NCBI GenBank assembly: GCA_026873275.1
Contig: JANTUC010000004.1
Coordinates: forward strand, 2,418,001-2,482,000
Direction of reading: 5' to 3'
From: Pseudopithomyces maydicus
Taxonomy: Eukaryota; Ascomycota; Dothideomycetes; Pleosporales; Didymosphaeriaceae
DNA: 64,000 bases
A model generated the notes under the pieces. That model did not search any database. It was given only the letters and a program-made list of their open reading frames with translations, and was not told the origin of the DNA. Positions 45,912 through 57,013 of this stretch are shown one piece after another. A program made the translations under genes and the position numbers. Position 1 is the stretch's first letter. Each line of letters begins with the position of its first letter.

Positions 45912-46208
45912 TTAAACGGTGATCCGTCGACGGACTTTCCAGGATTCGCGATAGCCGTTGGGGGTGCTCGTGAGATAGCCGTTGGGAGTCTTCGTGGGAT
46001 AGCCGTTGGGGGTCTTCGTAGGATAGCCGTTGAGGGTCTTCGTAGGATAGCCGTTGAGGGTCTTCGTGGGATACCCATTGAGAGTGTTGATGGAATAGCC
46101 GTTGAGGGTCTTTATGGGGTAGCCGTTGAGGATGTTTGTGGGGTAGCCGTTGGGAGTGACCGTAGTACTGGGGCCGCGGATGATGGGACCTAGACCCTGA
46201 AAAGTCAC
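45912..46208 (-). CDS. Candidate exon with NGYPTKT octapeptide repeats
   Basis: The minus-strand frame contains eight full octads of the form NGYPTKTL/P, then NGYRESWKVRRRITV and a stop. No ATG leads it. A ttttcag acceptor just before GGTCTAGGTCCC could join it to an upstream exon, for example the ATG near 46567 that runs into a gtaagc donor, but I cannot prove the join. Differences among units are silent in this frame (AAC/AAT, GGC/GGG, TAT/TAC, CCC/CCT) yet change residues on the plus strand, which favours this strand as coding. There are no Kex2-type KR sites between repeats. The function is unknown, and it may also be a relic. Confidence 0.35.
   Translation of the reverse strand: MTFQGLGPIIRGPSTTVTPNGYPTNILNGYPIKTLNGYSINTLNGYPTKTLNGYPTKTLNGYPTKTPNGYPTKTPNGYLTSTPNGYRESWKVRRRITV
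45950..46165. repeat. Nine tandem 24-bp units
   Basis: The unit gatagccgttgrgrgtctt plus cgtgg is repeated exactly every 24 bases: 45950, 45974, 45998, 46022, 46046, 46070, 46094, 46118 and 46142. Units 2 to 5 are nearly identical and the right-hand units are more diverged. Confidence 0.92.
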
Positions 46209-47055
46209 GACCCAGAGAAGCCACGACCCTGGATTGTCGTTACCCTGGAACTTTCATGGCCCTAACCTGTCGTTACTTTGAGCTGTCATGACCCACAAAC
46301 GGTCGCTTCCACAGCTTTGGAAATCGGACAGGCGTCCCGGGCTGTAGCTGATCTGATCAATGGGGGTATAGCTGTTTGGATCCTTCCACAACCGTCGTGG
46401 CTACCTGCCAATGCCACTTTCCCCAACACATGAATTTAGTTTTAGAAGGAAAGGAAAATGTGCAAAGGGAAGTAGTGATGTTCATACTCAACGCCAGTGT
46501 TGATTTGGGGGTTTCCCCGTGAAGAGCACCGCTTACAATATGGCAATAAGGAAGGAGCCTCATGACATTTTTACGCACCTCCTTGCCACAGTTTGTACAG
46601 TGTCACTTTATTTCCTGTATCGTGTCGAGTGTGATTACTGAGACTCCCATCTTGCTGCTCGTTCGCTGCTGCTGATAATCTGTTGGTTCAGATATCCATA
46701 GGTACACCCCTAGCTAGTGTACCCTAAGAACATGCAAAGCCAAAAAAGATACACTAGTTTTCAGTTCAGGTTCATCATGTACTTTTCCTTGGGTCTGAAG
46801 CTCATTCCTGAGACATGTCACCGGTACTGCTGCGCAGTGAATGACGGTTCCCGGTTTCCGTTGGGTAGCGACGATGGCATTGCAAAGGATAGTTCTTCCC
46901 CAACGTATTCAGGGAGATAGTATAAGTTCTGTCCAGTTTCTCCTCTTGTCTCGACTCCTCAAACTCATTCCCATCATCATTGCAAGATATCAATATCTTT
47001 GCATTCTCACTCTCCAACTTCTCTTCAAAATTATCTCTGGCATCCATCCTCCAGG

Positions 47056-47916
47056 ATGACCACCACCACCACCAGCCTTCCTTCCTCCGTGGAACAGGCT
47101 CCCTCCACGCTCACCCTGAGCAGGCCTGCCAGGCATTATGTATGCCCTGCCAGGCAAACTGGTGCTTCACAGCAAGCACCAGAATCTTCCACGCCGGAGC
47201 CCTCTTCACCGGCACTCTCGTTGATGTCCCCTCAAGGGACACCATCACCACCGCCCTCCCCACCGGCGGATTCGTTTCCGGCGCCCATCTGGCGCAGATC
47301 CACACAACCCAGTGGGTCCAGTCCTCGACCAGAGGACTCATCACAGGGCACAAAGCCCGCCCGGAAGTGCTCGCCCCCACGTGGACGGGCACAGCAAAGC
47401 ACAAACTGGAGGAACTCCTCACCCACAGCGGTGCCTCCAGCCGCCCCACAACCAGCCAATGTATACCCTGGGCAAGTGTACAAGCTCCCTCCGGAAACAG
47501 ATGTGAGCCCAGACTCCATCTTCCAGAGGAGAATGGCTCTCCGGTCCGACAAACCTTGGGAACATCCCTTGGTAGTACTGGAGGTACGCCCATGTGGCAT
47601 CGTCAAATGCCACCTTTTGGGCTCCCTCGGGGGCAAACGTCTGGAAAACAGACGGCCGCACGAGCAACTCAAGATCGCTCTGTGCGAGAACGATGAGGGT
47701 GTCCAGGCTCATGCTGGCACCCGGATGTTGACCATGGCGCCCGGATCGGCCAAGTTCCAGCGGGCCACATACTGCAACTTCCACACCGATGATGGAGAGG
47801 ATGGATCCTTCCTCATCGAGATCAGCAACCTCCATAACTGGAGTACAAGAAGTGGAAGTCCGATCACTCTGAGCCAAGAGTCGGTCGAACGCATCAAAAA
47901 CAAGCAGGTGTACTGA
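47056..47916 (+). CDS. Hypothetical protein with a disordered N-terminus and a compact C-terminal domain
   Basis: Single exon of 286 residues from ATG 47056 (MTTTTTSLPSS). The first ~140 residues are Pro/Ser/Thr-rich and probably disordered. The rest (VYPGQVYKLPPE ... HPLVVLEVRPCGIVKCHLL, then GGKRLENRRPHEQLKIAL, AKFQRATYCNF and SPITLSQESVERI) looks like a small beta-rich domain. Similar layouts (GHPV-VL ... TSFGG ... SYVNL) are found in many mould proteins of unknown function. A barrel of the PemK/MazF sort is only a guess from the order of strands. No signal peptide, membrane segment or catalytic motif is evident. Confidence 0.65.
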   Translation: MTTTTTSLPSSVEQAPSTLTLSRPARHYVCPARQTGASQQAPESSTPEPSSPALSLMSPQGTPSPPPSPPADSFPAPIWRRSTQPSGSSPRPEDSSQGTKPARKCSPPRGRAQQSTNWRNSSPTAVPPAAPQPANVYPGQVYKLPPETDVSPDSIFQRRMALRSDKPWEHPLVVLEVRPCGIVKCHLLGSLGGKRLENRRPHEQLKIALCENDEGVQAHAGTRMLTMAPGSAKFQRATYCNFHTDDGEDGSFLIEISNLHNWSTRSGSPITLSQESVERIKNKQVY

Positions 47917-48324
47917 GCAGCCTCAGCATCACACCGAGCCAACAAGGCTCGCTCTCAAGCTTGTAGCAGTCCAATGGTCACATCCTCATCAGCCAGAAAC
48001 CTGATGTCACCAGGCCTCACTCCTCCTCACTCCATCACCACCATCTCTCTCATCGGCATACATCTCAATGATGCCAACTCCGCTGTGCGGTCCAAGACCT
48101 CACCAAAAGTTATGGTGCCTGCCATGAATATACATCGGCATTTCGGCCCAAACTTGATTCTCATCCAGTCTTATAGCACGGATGCTTATACGCCACAATG
48201 CCCTCGTAAAATGAGCGGCTAGCTTAGTGGACGCGCGACATCTTTTCCAAGAACAAAGGTTACCAAGGTGCAATATCCTCAGCACCGGCATTGCCCAGTG
48301 CAAAAAGCACTTGCGATTGACACT

Positions 48325-48441
48325 AGAGAGGAAGGCGAGGGGGAAGAGGAAGGAGAAGGAGGAGAGTAGGAAGGATTAGAGGGGGGAATGAAGAAGAAAA
48401 GGCAGGAGAAGAAAATGAGGGGAAGAAGGAAGAGAGGAGAA
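48325..48441. repeat. Polypurine tract
   Basis: About 115 bases on the plus strand are almost only A and G (agagaggaaggcgagggg and on). It is a simple sequence with triplex-forming potential. Confidence 0.8.
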
Positions 48442-49543
48442 TGTACTTCGCATACATCGGTCGAGCTTTATGGTGGAAGGAGCATGCAACGGAGTTCATT
48501 AAGTAGAAAATGTGCATTAATCTTCTGCTTCGCTACCGAGTCTACTTTCTTTGATTACGTTGATGTTACCCATATCCTCGCGTGCAAAGATAGATTGATG
48601 ATGAAATAAGTAGGTGCGAACAGCCGGCGCCATGTGACGTTGTTTAGTCCACGGGTGAGGTCAAGGCCACGTTTGCCAGCATGCAAAATAGGCATCAATG
48701 CAACATGATCTCATTTTTGACATTACCTCTTAGGCCTCAACTGCCGACCTATACGTTCAAGGTAAATTCCCGTCGCTCGAAAATATTTGGAGCATCAGTC
48801 CTCATATTAACCGATGAGTTTCATCCCTTCCATTCACGTGAATCAGAAGACAGGTACCTAACGCTACATTTGGTCTGAACTATCCTTCTAAATGTGATAC
48901 AGCTCACGTGTATTGTTTGAAGTTGCGCAGTGTACCCAAGAGTGGCAGCAACGATAGGAACGCACTTTCCGAGCCAACGTCGCCTGGGCTGCGGGCATTA
49001 TCTTACGTGGAAGTCACGATGAAGGTGAGGAAGATAACTGTTCACCTGCTAAAGCATTACATATCAACATACAGCAATCGTCTTTAGTAACAATTTAGCA
49101 TTGTACGGATAATCTATCCGCGAGAATAATTCAACGGGGAGACAGCTGGGACTCAATTCTCGTTGCCATCAGATGGCACAACCACATATTCTACCTTTGT
49201 ATACACAAACGAAAATATACACTCATAAACCTAATACAGACGTCCATATAGTTCAATTAAACACATATCTCACACTACAGAATAAGCCGCACAAGCAACC
49301 TTTGAACGGGATTTCATGCAATGCCGCTCGCTCTTCCTTTGTCTTGGCTACGCCCACAGAACCAAATTATCAGTGTGTCGACACAAGTACACATGGGACC
49401 CCATCATTTGGTCTCAACCACCACCAATGGACCAGGTATAGCTATTTTCTCCCACCTTGGCCTACAATTGCAGTTCTTGCTAAAAATTCAGCTCTTCGGA
49501 AGCACGGTACAGCATCGCCCAAACATGACAAAGTCCTCGATCA

Positions 49544-49873
49544 ATGACGCTTCCGGAAATCAATAGAATCAACTCTGTTGCAGTGATTATCTTTACTTTG
49601 CTGATCACTATGTGTGTTCAGCGTCCACTCAGGGGCAGTTGGCACCGCATATGTTGCCGCATTGGTATGAGTAGGACTTGGAACATGCATGGCGTCGACG
49701 GTTGGACAGTGCATCCAATGTTGGATGATGATTGTATGATAATTCCTGGCGACCAGGTCGACACCGCTGCGGAGGGACACCGGGTGGGACTGTGCAGCAC
49801 GCAGCAGTGGTTTTGTCCGTTGGGAGTCGAGTGTTGGATTATGATCGGCGAGGTGGAAAAGCACGTGCTGTGA
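49544..49873 (+). CDS. Weak candidate Cys-containing small protein (109 residues)
   Basis: An ATG-led single-exon frame with a hydrophobic stretch near the start (VAVIIFTLLITMCV) and seven cysteines, some in a C-terminal LCSTQQWFCPLGVECW block. It could be a small secreted or anchored protein, but an N-terminal segment of ten polar residues precedes the hydrophobic part. No family, intron or promoter support is seen. Confidence 0.2.
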   Translation: MTLPEINRINSVAVIIFTLLITMCVQRPLRGSWHRICCRIGMSRTWNMHGVDGWTVHPMLDDDCMIIPGDQVDTAAEGHRVGLCSTQQWFCPLGVECWIMIGEVEKHVL

Positions 49874-52800
49874 TTTGATCGGTTTGCTGTCCTGTGATCT
49901 ATGATTGTCCAGTTCTTGACTTTGTGTAAGGAGGTGACTAGATCTATAATCTTAAAGGACTTAACGAATGGTTCAATATCTCTTGAAAGCCCGGGTCTAC
50001 TTCATCAGTACTGCTAGATGAAGAGTCTCACAATCATTCATGTCATCGCGTAATCTCCTTTTTCGAAAGGGGCTGCACATAATTTAGTTGATGTTCAGAC
50101 CACATGTTGGGCTGCATCTCATAGTCATAGTGTTCAAACAGGACCAATAAAGTCACTATATGACAACCGTCCTTTTTCTCAAAGCGTCCAACACATGCAC
50201 CCCTTTCGTGGCCAACGCCGTTTTCTTACACGGTGTACGGTACTAAAATTGGAACAGTTGGCGGAAGAGAGAATTGTCCGAGTGTGGTACAAAAGGACGG
50301 ATCCAAGCATTCGGAGCCTCCGCGGCGAGTGTGATGTTATGCATCCATGCGTCAGGATCGCGTTGGCAGGATTGCGTAGGATTTGGTGGCGCATAGGCTT
50401 AAACCCCAGAGCTGGAACAGCTGGCTGAGGTTTCGGGTGAGCTCGAGTGGGATGTGGAAGGAATCGCGTGGGACAGTGGGATATTGGTCACGGCGATGAC
50501 ATGGAAATTGGTGCACCGTTTGGGGTGGGTTAGGGTCGTGGTTTGTGGTGTGGAGCCTGTCGGGGATGGGATGTGGTTTGAGGCTGCTATGCTTACATGA
50601 GTTTGTACAAGGCTCTGCTGCAACGCCCACCCGCCAGGTGGTACAGCCGCTGTCCGTCTCATGCAAGTGCGGACGGGTGGTAGTGTTCATTATGCATGCT
50701 GTAGTGTGTGTGAGAACCAGAGGATTGCTGTTAGGTAAGCTTGCTGCTGATATAAGTTGGCGCGTACGCTTATACGGACTGGTAGAAGCGTGTGTTGCAT
50801 GGGCTGGGGATACGAGTAGATCGCCCGTGAGCTGGAGGAGGTAGGTGTCGCGCGATAGCTGCCCGCGCTCGCTCGACTCGACAAAGGAGTGTCGACAGCG
50901 ATCTTAAGAGAGCGTAGGAGATCTTAAGATGATAGGAATGATGTTGTTGGACGCGCAATGAGGCAGGTGCGGCCTGCTCCTTCCCCTAGTCCAAGGCTCT
51001 TTCTCGGGCAGGTCGTGTGATGCCCATTCGTTTCTTCAGGCATCGGATCCTCAGCAACTAACAGCGTCAATCTCTCTATGCTCGTGCTATTAATCGGCGA
51101 AACTCGGCCGTCGCACTTTCCTCGTTTCCGTCCCTAGGCAGCTGTCGGTGACGGCGTGGAGATAGTCTACGTGTGCCCAAAGGCTTGGCTTGGCTTAACT
51201 GTATGCACCAGCCAAGGTCCACCATCTAGACCAGGACGGTGCCAGACATCGCCGGTATGTCCTTGCTATCGCTGTCAAGTATGAATCGAGTAGGGTAGTG
51301 AAGACGTAAAGAGAATCAGGGAGTTGGGAGATCTACGCGGTGTCCTCAGTACGTACGAGGGCCGGCTCTGAACAAATTTGAGAGCTTACTCGGAATCAGG
51401 CCAAGCGACCAATCCTACCAACAAAAGTGGCGACCCACAGCCGCGCCTAACAGTTCTTCTAGAAGCTCTTTCCAAGTCTTCGTTGGCAATCTTGCGCTCA
51501 ATAGGACAGGACCCAGGACGGATGGATCCACCTAGATCACGAGACTTTTTCAGCTCCACAGATGCTTGGATCCTTTCACTCGTGCCCCACGTGGTGTCCG
51601 ACTCTAATCTGGCCATTGCCGGTCCATGAGTAAGCCCAGCTTTTTCTCCAACCCAGCTGCACGTCGAGAGTGACAGTGGCGGATTGGACCAATCCACCGC
51701 CTTGTCGGTATCCGTCGAAAGCGCTCACCGACATTTCTGACTCGAGCAAGGCCTGTACGTGTACGCTAATCCTTGCACTGACCTTACCATACTTGCAGTG
51801 GGACAGCAATACCACACACCAACTAGGCAATGACCCTACGAGCACTACATACAGCACGCAGCCTGTAGCCCAAGGCAGGACTCCAGCGGAATGAGGTGAG
51901 CCGAGGAGGTCCGGCCGACGTACATCACCACCTTGGTCCCCTTGCAAAGAAGAAAATTTGAGTGCAGACATGTCAACCCTCGGCTAAATCTCTGCGTCTT
52001 GCGTGCATCTCGGGCCAAGTGGCTCGCCCATCCTTTCCCGTAGGCGTTGTGGCACTTCTTCGGAACCATGACACAGGAGCCATGCCAGTGTCCTGCGACC
52101 TCGTAGAGGGTTCACGCCAGCGGCCCGTAAAGGAGGGCTTCCACGTGTCGGAATCCTGGCGCCACGAGAGAAGCCCATGACTCGGTGGTGCGAGAATTCG
52201 CTGTCCGTGCGTGAGATCCTAGGCGAGATGGGCCATGCGACAATCCATCCTAGGGTCATCCCCTCAACAAAATTCGGTACTTGGGGCGGAAGGGAAAACA
52301 GCTGATTTCCGCAGAAGCGGCAGTCTGGTCGGCATCTAGCCGAACTGTTCACTGAAACACCTCAGCGGCAACGTAGTAACAGAGTCCTCCTTGCTGGTCC
52401 ATGTCGACAGAGGAAAACTCGTTGATTGCTAAGCCTATTCGTTTCATGGTTAGCAGTCTAGACTGCTGCTGTCTAATTTGTGAGCACCCACCCAAACATT
52501 GCCATGAATGAAGGGTACACAATGGTCACAACCGCGGCCCGGCAACCGCGGCCTGTACCGAGCTCGTGGGAATTTTGATATGGGCATGAGGGCAAACAAA
52601 GTCGCAAATCTGGTTGCGGACTAGCAGCGACCGTGATCCGGAATGACGGATTGCTCTTGTGTATGATGTTGACAACGACCAAGTGAAATGGTCCAACCTC
52701 GCAATATCAGCGGTAAAAAGCGGCAAAGCGAGACCCGGGAATAGCTCGCCGCAAGCCCCCTTACCTATGTGCCCCGGATCTGAAACGTGGGGGTGCTTCC

Positions 52801-53877
52801 TTTTCGTGATTTTGTTCGGGCGTGTGTTCGGAGATTTCAGCATTCAGGATTCGTGAGCCTGTCGTCTGCTTTGAGATGATGATTAGCCGTGGCGAACGCA
52901 CAGTCTCTGCTATATTTGCGAACGGCAGAGTGAACGAATTCGACAGTGATGGCGGTGATTAGTGGCGCGATCTGCGCTTCCATAAAACGGTCCGTCGACG
53001 CCTATTCGTCCACGACGGATGCGGAAAGGTCAGGGCAAGACGGTGTTTGCACCAGTCCGAAGGCGGTCAGGCGCGGCGACGGCGTGTGAAAGGGTCCAGC
53101 AGATCGGGTACGGCGGGTCCCCCAGCAAGGAATGTGGACATGTCTCGCATCCAGGTCGTGGGTCACACACGTGGTCAGCGATCAGCATCCTGTCTACCCC
53201 AAAACACTTTGCCGTCGAGCGTGAGGCATACAAGGCGTGTCACGAACGGCATGATGACAGTACACCAGGAACGGAAGCTTGGCTTGCCGGGCCAATGGCG
53301 GCAAGGGCACGGCGCAGAGGTTGCGGGCAGCCATGGTGGCCCCAGCGGGCGCGCGGAGCAAATGCGCAATGGGCACAGGAAAGTGAGGATGGTGCGGACA
53401 AGGGCCTTGGGGGAGGAAATTTGCAAAAAGTTTGAAAAAGGAAGACTGGCACAGTCAGAAGTGCGCAAGGTGCGAGAGGTGCAGCTAGCCGGGCCGGGAC
53501 AAGAAAAACGTGGATTGCCACGTTTTTGATGAGGCATCAGCAATACTCCGCACCTCTCGGAACAGGGCTCGTGTTTCACAGCGGATGGTTGAGATGGTTG
53601 GACGTCACAGCGTGGCCGACTCGGCACAAAAGCAAACCACTGCGGCCACGCGTTACACGGCAACGGGGGCGGTCTGGAGGAGAGCCAACGGCGATGCAGA
53701 GGCAGCGCAACGACGCGTTTGTGGTCGCAGCGTGCGTGTACACAGTGCGGTGGTGGGTAGCTGCTCGCGGACACGCCTGCATGCGAGCCACGGGGGTTGC
53801 ATGAGGTGCAAGTGGGCGTGCGGCGCGGGCGCGGGCGCGGGCACAGAGTGGTGTCTGAGTAAGAGTGACGGCGGTTG

Positions 53878-54056
53878 GGCGGGTGGTGTGGTGTGGTGTG
53901 GTGTGGGAGTGGGAGTGGTAGAGGTGGTGGTAGCGGTAGCGGTAGCGGCAGTGGTGGTGGTGATAATGGTGATGGTGACGGTGATAGTGGTAGCAGCAGC
54001 AGCAGTGGTAGTGGTGGTGGTAGTGGTACCTAGTACGGGCGGTGGTGGTGGTGTTC
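53878..54056. repeat. GT/GGT-rich microsatellite
   Basis: A run of gtggt repeats (gtgtggtgtggtgtgg) passes into ggtagc, ggtgat and agc triplets over about 180 bases, just before the flbA promoter. Confidence 0.85.
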
Positions 54057-54463
54057 GCTAGTGGTCAGTCAGGGCGATGATGATGGTGGCCATGCCGACG
54101 GCGATGACGATGACGATGGCGGCGAGGCCCAGCCCATCCCTCTCGCTCGCTCTGCAGCGCCGGGCGGCGGTCGGAGGCAGGGCGCTTGTTGTCTCCTGGG
54201 CTTTGTGTGGCGTCTTTGTTGCACGACGGACCATTTGGTGAAACGGCTTGGCCCACGCGCGTGTTGGCAGGGATTGACCTCGTGGAATGCCCGTCGTGCG
54301 TCCCTAATCGCTTTGGGCGTAGGTCCGCCGCCGTCGATTTTGTCGCAGCGGGCCCGCGCTCTGCTGCTCGCCCAGCGCACGCACACTGAGCTTGACGGGC
54401 TACCCTGGCTAGTCCCACTCCCTTCCAGTCTGCGACTTCCCATGCCTCTGCCCCAGTTGCTAG

Positions 54464-57013
54464 ATGTCTATCAACACTGCGCTGCTTCCTCCTGCACTCT
54501 CTCTCTCGTCCCAGTCCCAGACCTCCCTCCCGCCCGCTGCGAAGAGCCCCAGCCCACACCCCGACCCTCCGCACCCCGACGCCGACGTCCCAGGAGCGCC
54601 TGCCTCGTCTGACAGAGTCGCTGCTGCCCAAGACGAGCCCACCGCCGCTTCCCAGCAGCCCGTAGTGCCGCGCCCGCAACTGCCCGCGTCGCTGTCGTCG
54701 TCGTCGTCGGCCTCGTCCACCCCGTCCACCAGCCGCCGCGCCACCCTCACCTCGCGCTTTCCGCTCCTGCGCACCCACGTCCGCGCCAGCACCATCTCCC
54801 ACGCCCTGCCCACCGCCTTCCTCACGCCTGCTGCCCCGCGAGCCTCCACCTCCTCCTCTCGCGGCCGCCTCGACGCCTCCACCCCCGACCTGCCCGCCTT
54901 CCGCGAGCCCTCCGCCAGCGCCAGCATCCGCTCCAGGACCGCCCGCGAGCCAGCAGCCTCGACCCCGGACTCCCTCCCCGACACCGAGCCTGCCGGCAAG
55001 CCGGAAAAGCCCAAACGAAAGGCAAAGCTCGCCAAAGCAGGGGACAAGAAGATGCATCAAACATCCTCGCGGCTCCTCCGCATGACGGACGATGAGCGCC
55101 CGTACACCAGGGTAAGTGAAGACTCTTCCTCGCCGTTCCGCACACCCCATGCCGGCACCCTCCCGCCTGCTGCCATTTGCCGCGCCCTGGCACCAGTCAC
55201 CGGGCACCGGGCACCTGTCAGGCGAGTCTGTCACTCCCGAAACAGGCTCCAAGTCCTGCAGGAAAATTCGTTGGGACGGACTTCCGCAGCAGACGCAGGC
55301 ACCTGGCATGTGCAACCATCCAAGTAAACTTTGAGCTCCTGCACACTAGTCCAAGCTCTACGTCGTCTGCACTGGCTCTGCCGGCTCCTCAGCTCTGCTC
55401 TGCTCTGCAGCACCGTCACGTGCATCCAACCTGCTCAGGCACCAGCAATACGAGGATCCTCCGACCAGCCATAACAAATCTGCCAGCTTGATGTGCTAAC
55501 CGCCATGTAGGATTTTAAGGATCTCTTCTCCACGTTGATGGTGTCTCTGCCGCTCACCCCGCATCGCGTGCGGTTTAGGATGATCGATTTCACCTTCACA
55601 TCCGACGAGGCCATTACCAACCTTGGCTCGCTCAAGTTCTCCCAATCCAACCGCATGCCTGACCCCAAAGATGCCTCTCGCGTTGTCACCACGACCACTA
55701 CCACGACCTTCTCCATGGCCAAGGAAATGGCTCGCTCCGTGTGCACAAGATTCTACGAAGCAAAGTTCATCGAATCAGTTGAAGGAAAGTTTGATTTCAA
55801 CAACAAGAGCTCTGTCTGGCAACTCACACCCAAGGGTATTCATATTCTGGAACGCTTCTGTGCCCGCAACGGCATCCAGTCGACTCACGTCAAGGCTGTG
55901 ATTGAATCTGCCCGCAACCCCCACCAGCTCGTCATTCTTGAGCGTAGCCACGAGACTGATAAGCTGCACCACGATGAGCAAACCATTGAAATCATCTTCC
56001 GCCGTTTTGTTGGGAACAGTGCGAATGAAACACAGTCGGATTCCGATAGCATTCATGAGTTTGGCAAGTGCGACGTGGGCGTGCGCACCATCAAGCACAA
56101 GCCGACGTCAGCTAGGCCATATGAGCATACTTTCAACGGCAGGAATGCCGCTGAGTGGCTCATGGACTGTTCCACCCTGGTGGACCGTCGCGAGGCTATC
56201 GAAATCTGTTCCATGTTTCTCCAAGTGGGCTTGATTGCTCCAGTCGATGCACGCAACTCATCTGAGAAGTTCCAGCCTGCCAAGCAGGTGCACTACTACA
56301 TTACACAACATGGCGAGCGCGTTGCCGGATGGAGTCTCAATGACGAATCCGCCACGACTCCCGAAGCCAACGCTGCCAAAGCTCGCGAAGGCGCTGCTCG
56401 TGATTCCAACAGCAACCGAACCAACGTGATCATTCGCAATCCTTCTTGGCGTCTATTGTATCGCGAGTTCTTGAAGGAGACTATGTGCGAGGAGAACCTG
56501 TCGTTCTATATCGAAGTACAGGACTTCAACACGCAGTACCGAAACGCCGTAAATGCCACTGGGGAGAACAAGATAGAGACGATAAGAGAGACTCTAGCTG
56601 CTGCCTATGGTAAGTCGTCTGAACAATCCGAAGCTACCCTTGTTAATTTGTATAGGTTTATACAACGCTTTCCTCGCACCCGGCTCGCCAAACGAACTCA
56701 ACATTGATCACGCCCTCCGCACACAGCTCGCTACGAGGATGACTCGCGCCGTCGGTGATGATACTGCGATGATGCAGAGCTTGGTGGAAGTTGCATCACT
56801 CTTCGAAAAGGCACAGAACTCGATATTCAAGCTGATGTCCAGCGTAAGTATCTTTGTTCATCCAACTCATCATGTACATTCATCTAATATTCTCAATAAC
56901 AGGACTCCGTACCCAAATTTATCAAGCATCCAAAGTACGGTCCGCAACTGCGGGGTCTCGATGCAGCTGCCGCTGCCGCCTACGCGCAAGGCTCTGGATC
57001 CGTTCGAGCGTAA
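54464..57013 (+). CDS. flbA: Regulator of G-protein signalling FlbA/Sst2 (DEP + RGS)
   Basis: Four exons, 54464..55111, 55511..56609, 56656..56843 and 56903..57013, with introns of 399, 46 and 59 nt, encode 681 residues. The N-terminal 200 residues are Ser/Pro/Ala-rich. The fungal DEP region starts at the first junction (YTRDFKDLFSTLMVSLPLTPHRVRF), with SLKFSQSNRMPDPKDASR and SMAKEMARSVCTRFYEAKFIES. A second DEP domain (EHTFNGRNAAEWLMD) lies near 418-490. The RGS domain from about 523 (NPSWRLLYREFLKETMCEENLSFY) to about 658 is split by the last introns. The family speeds GTP hydrolysis on the Gα FadA/Gpa1-type subunit, restraining growth signalling and allowing conidiation. The long first intron is in the same place as the N-terminal to DEP border. 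Confidence 0.94.

Larger units (their letters stand above)
45621..47055. other. Intergenic region containing a 24-bp repeat
   Basis: Apart from the octapeptide-coding repeat at 45950-46165 and a 16-bp degenerate repeat (cagggtcgtg-like, minus strand, 46199-46250), I see nothing supportable. Confidence 0.45.
47917..54463. other. Gene-poor region (6.5 kb)
   Basis: I find no confident gene here. It holds a polypurine run (48325-48441), a weak Cys-rich frame (49544-49873) and a GT/GGT-rich microsatellite (53878-54056). The last kilobase is GC-rich and is open in several frames on both strands through composition alone. Its right end should be the promoter of flbA. Confidence 0.5.

Noticed and set aside
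46980..47696. 238-residue frame overlapping the 286-residue gene at 47056
   Set aside because: Different frame of the same region with odd composition. The 47056 frame has a compact C-terminal domain and a normal ATG.
54065..55315. 416-residue open frame on the minus strand across flbA exon 1
   Set aside because: It is Gly/Arg-rich, antisense to the Ser/Pro/Ala-rich exon, starts outside any known family and is explained by GC-rich codon use of flbA.
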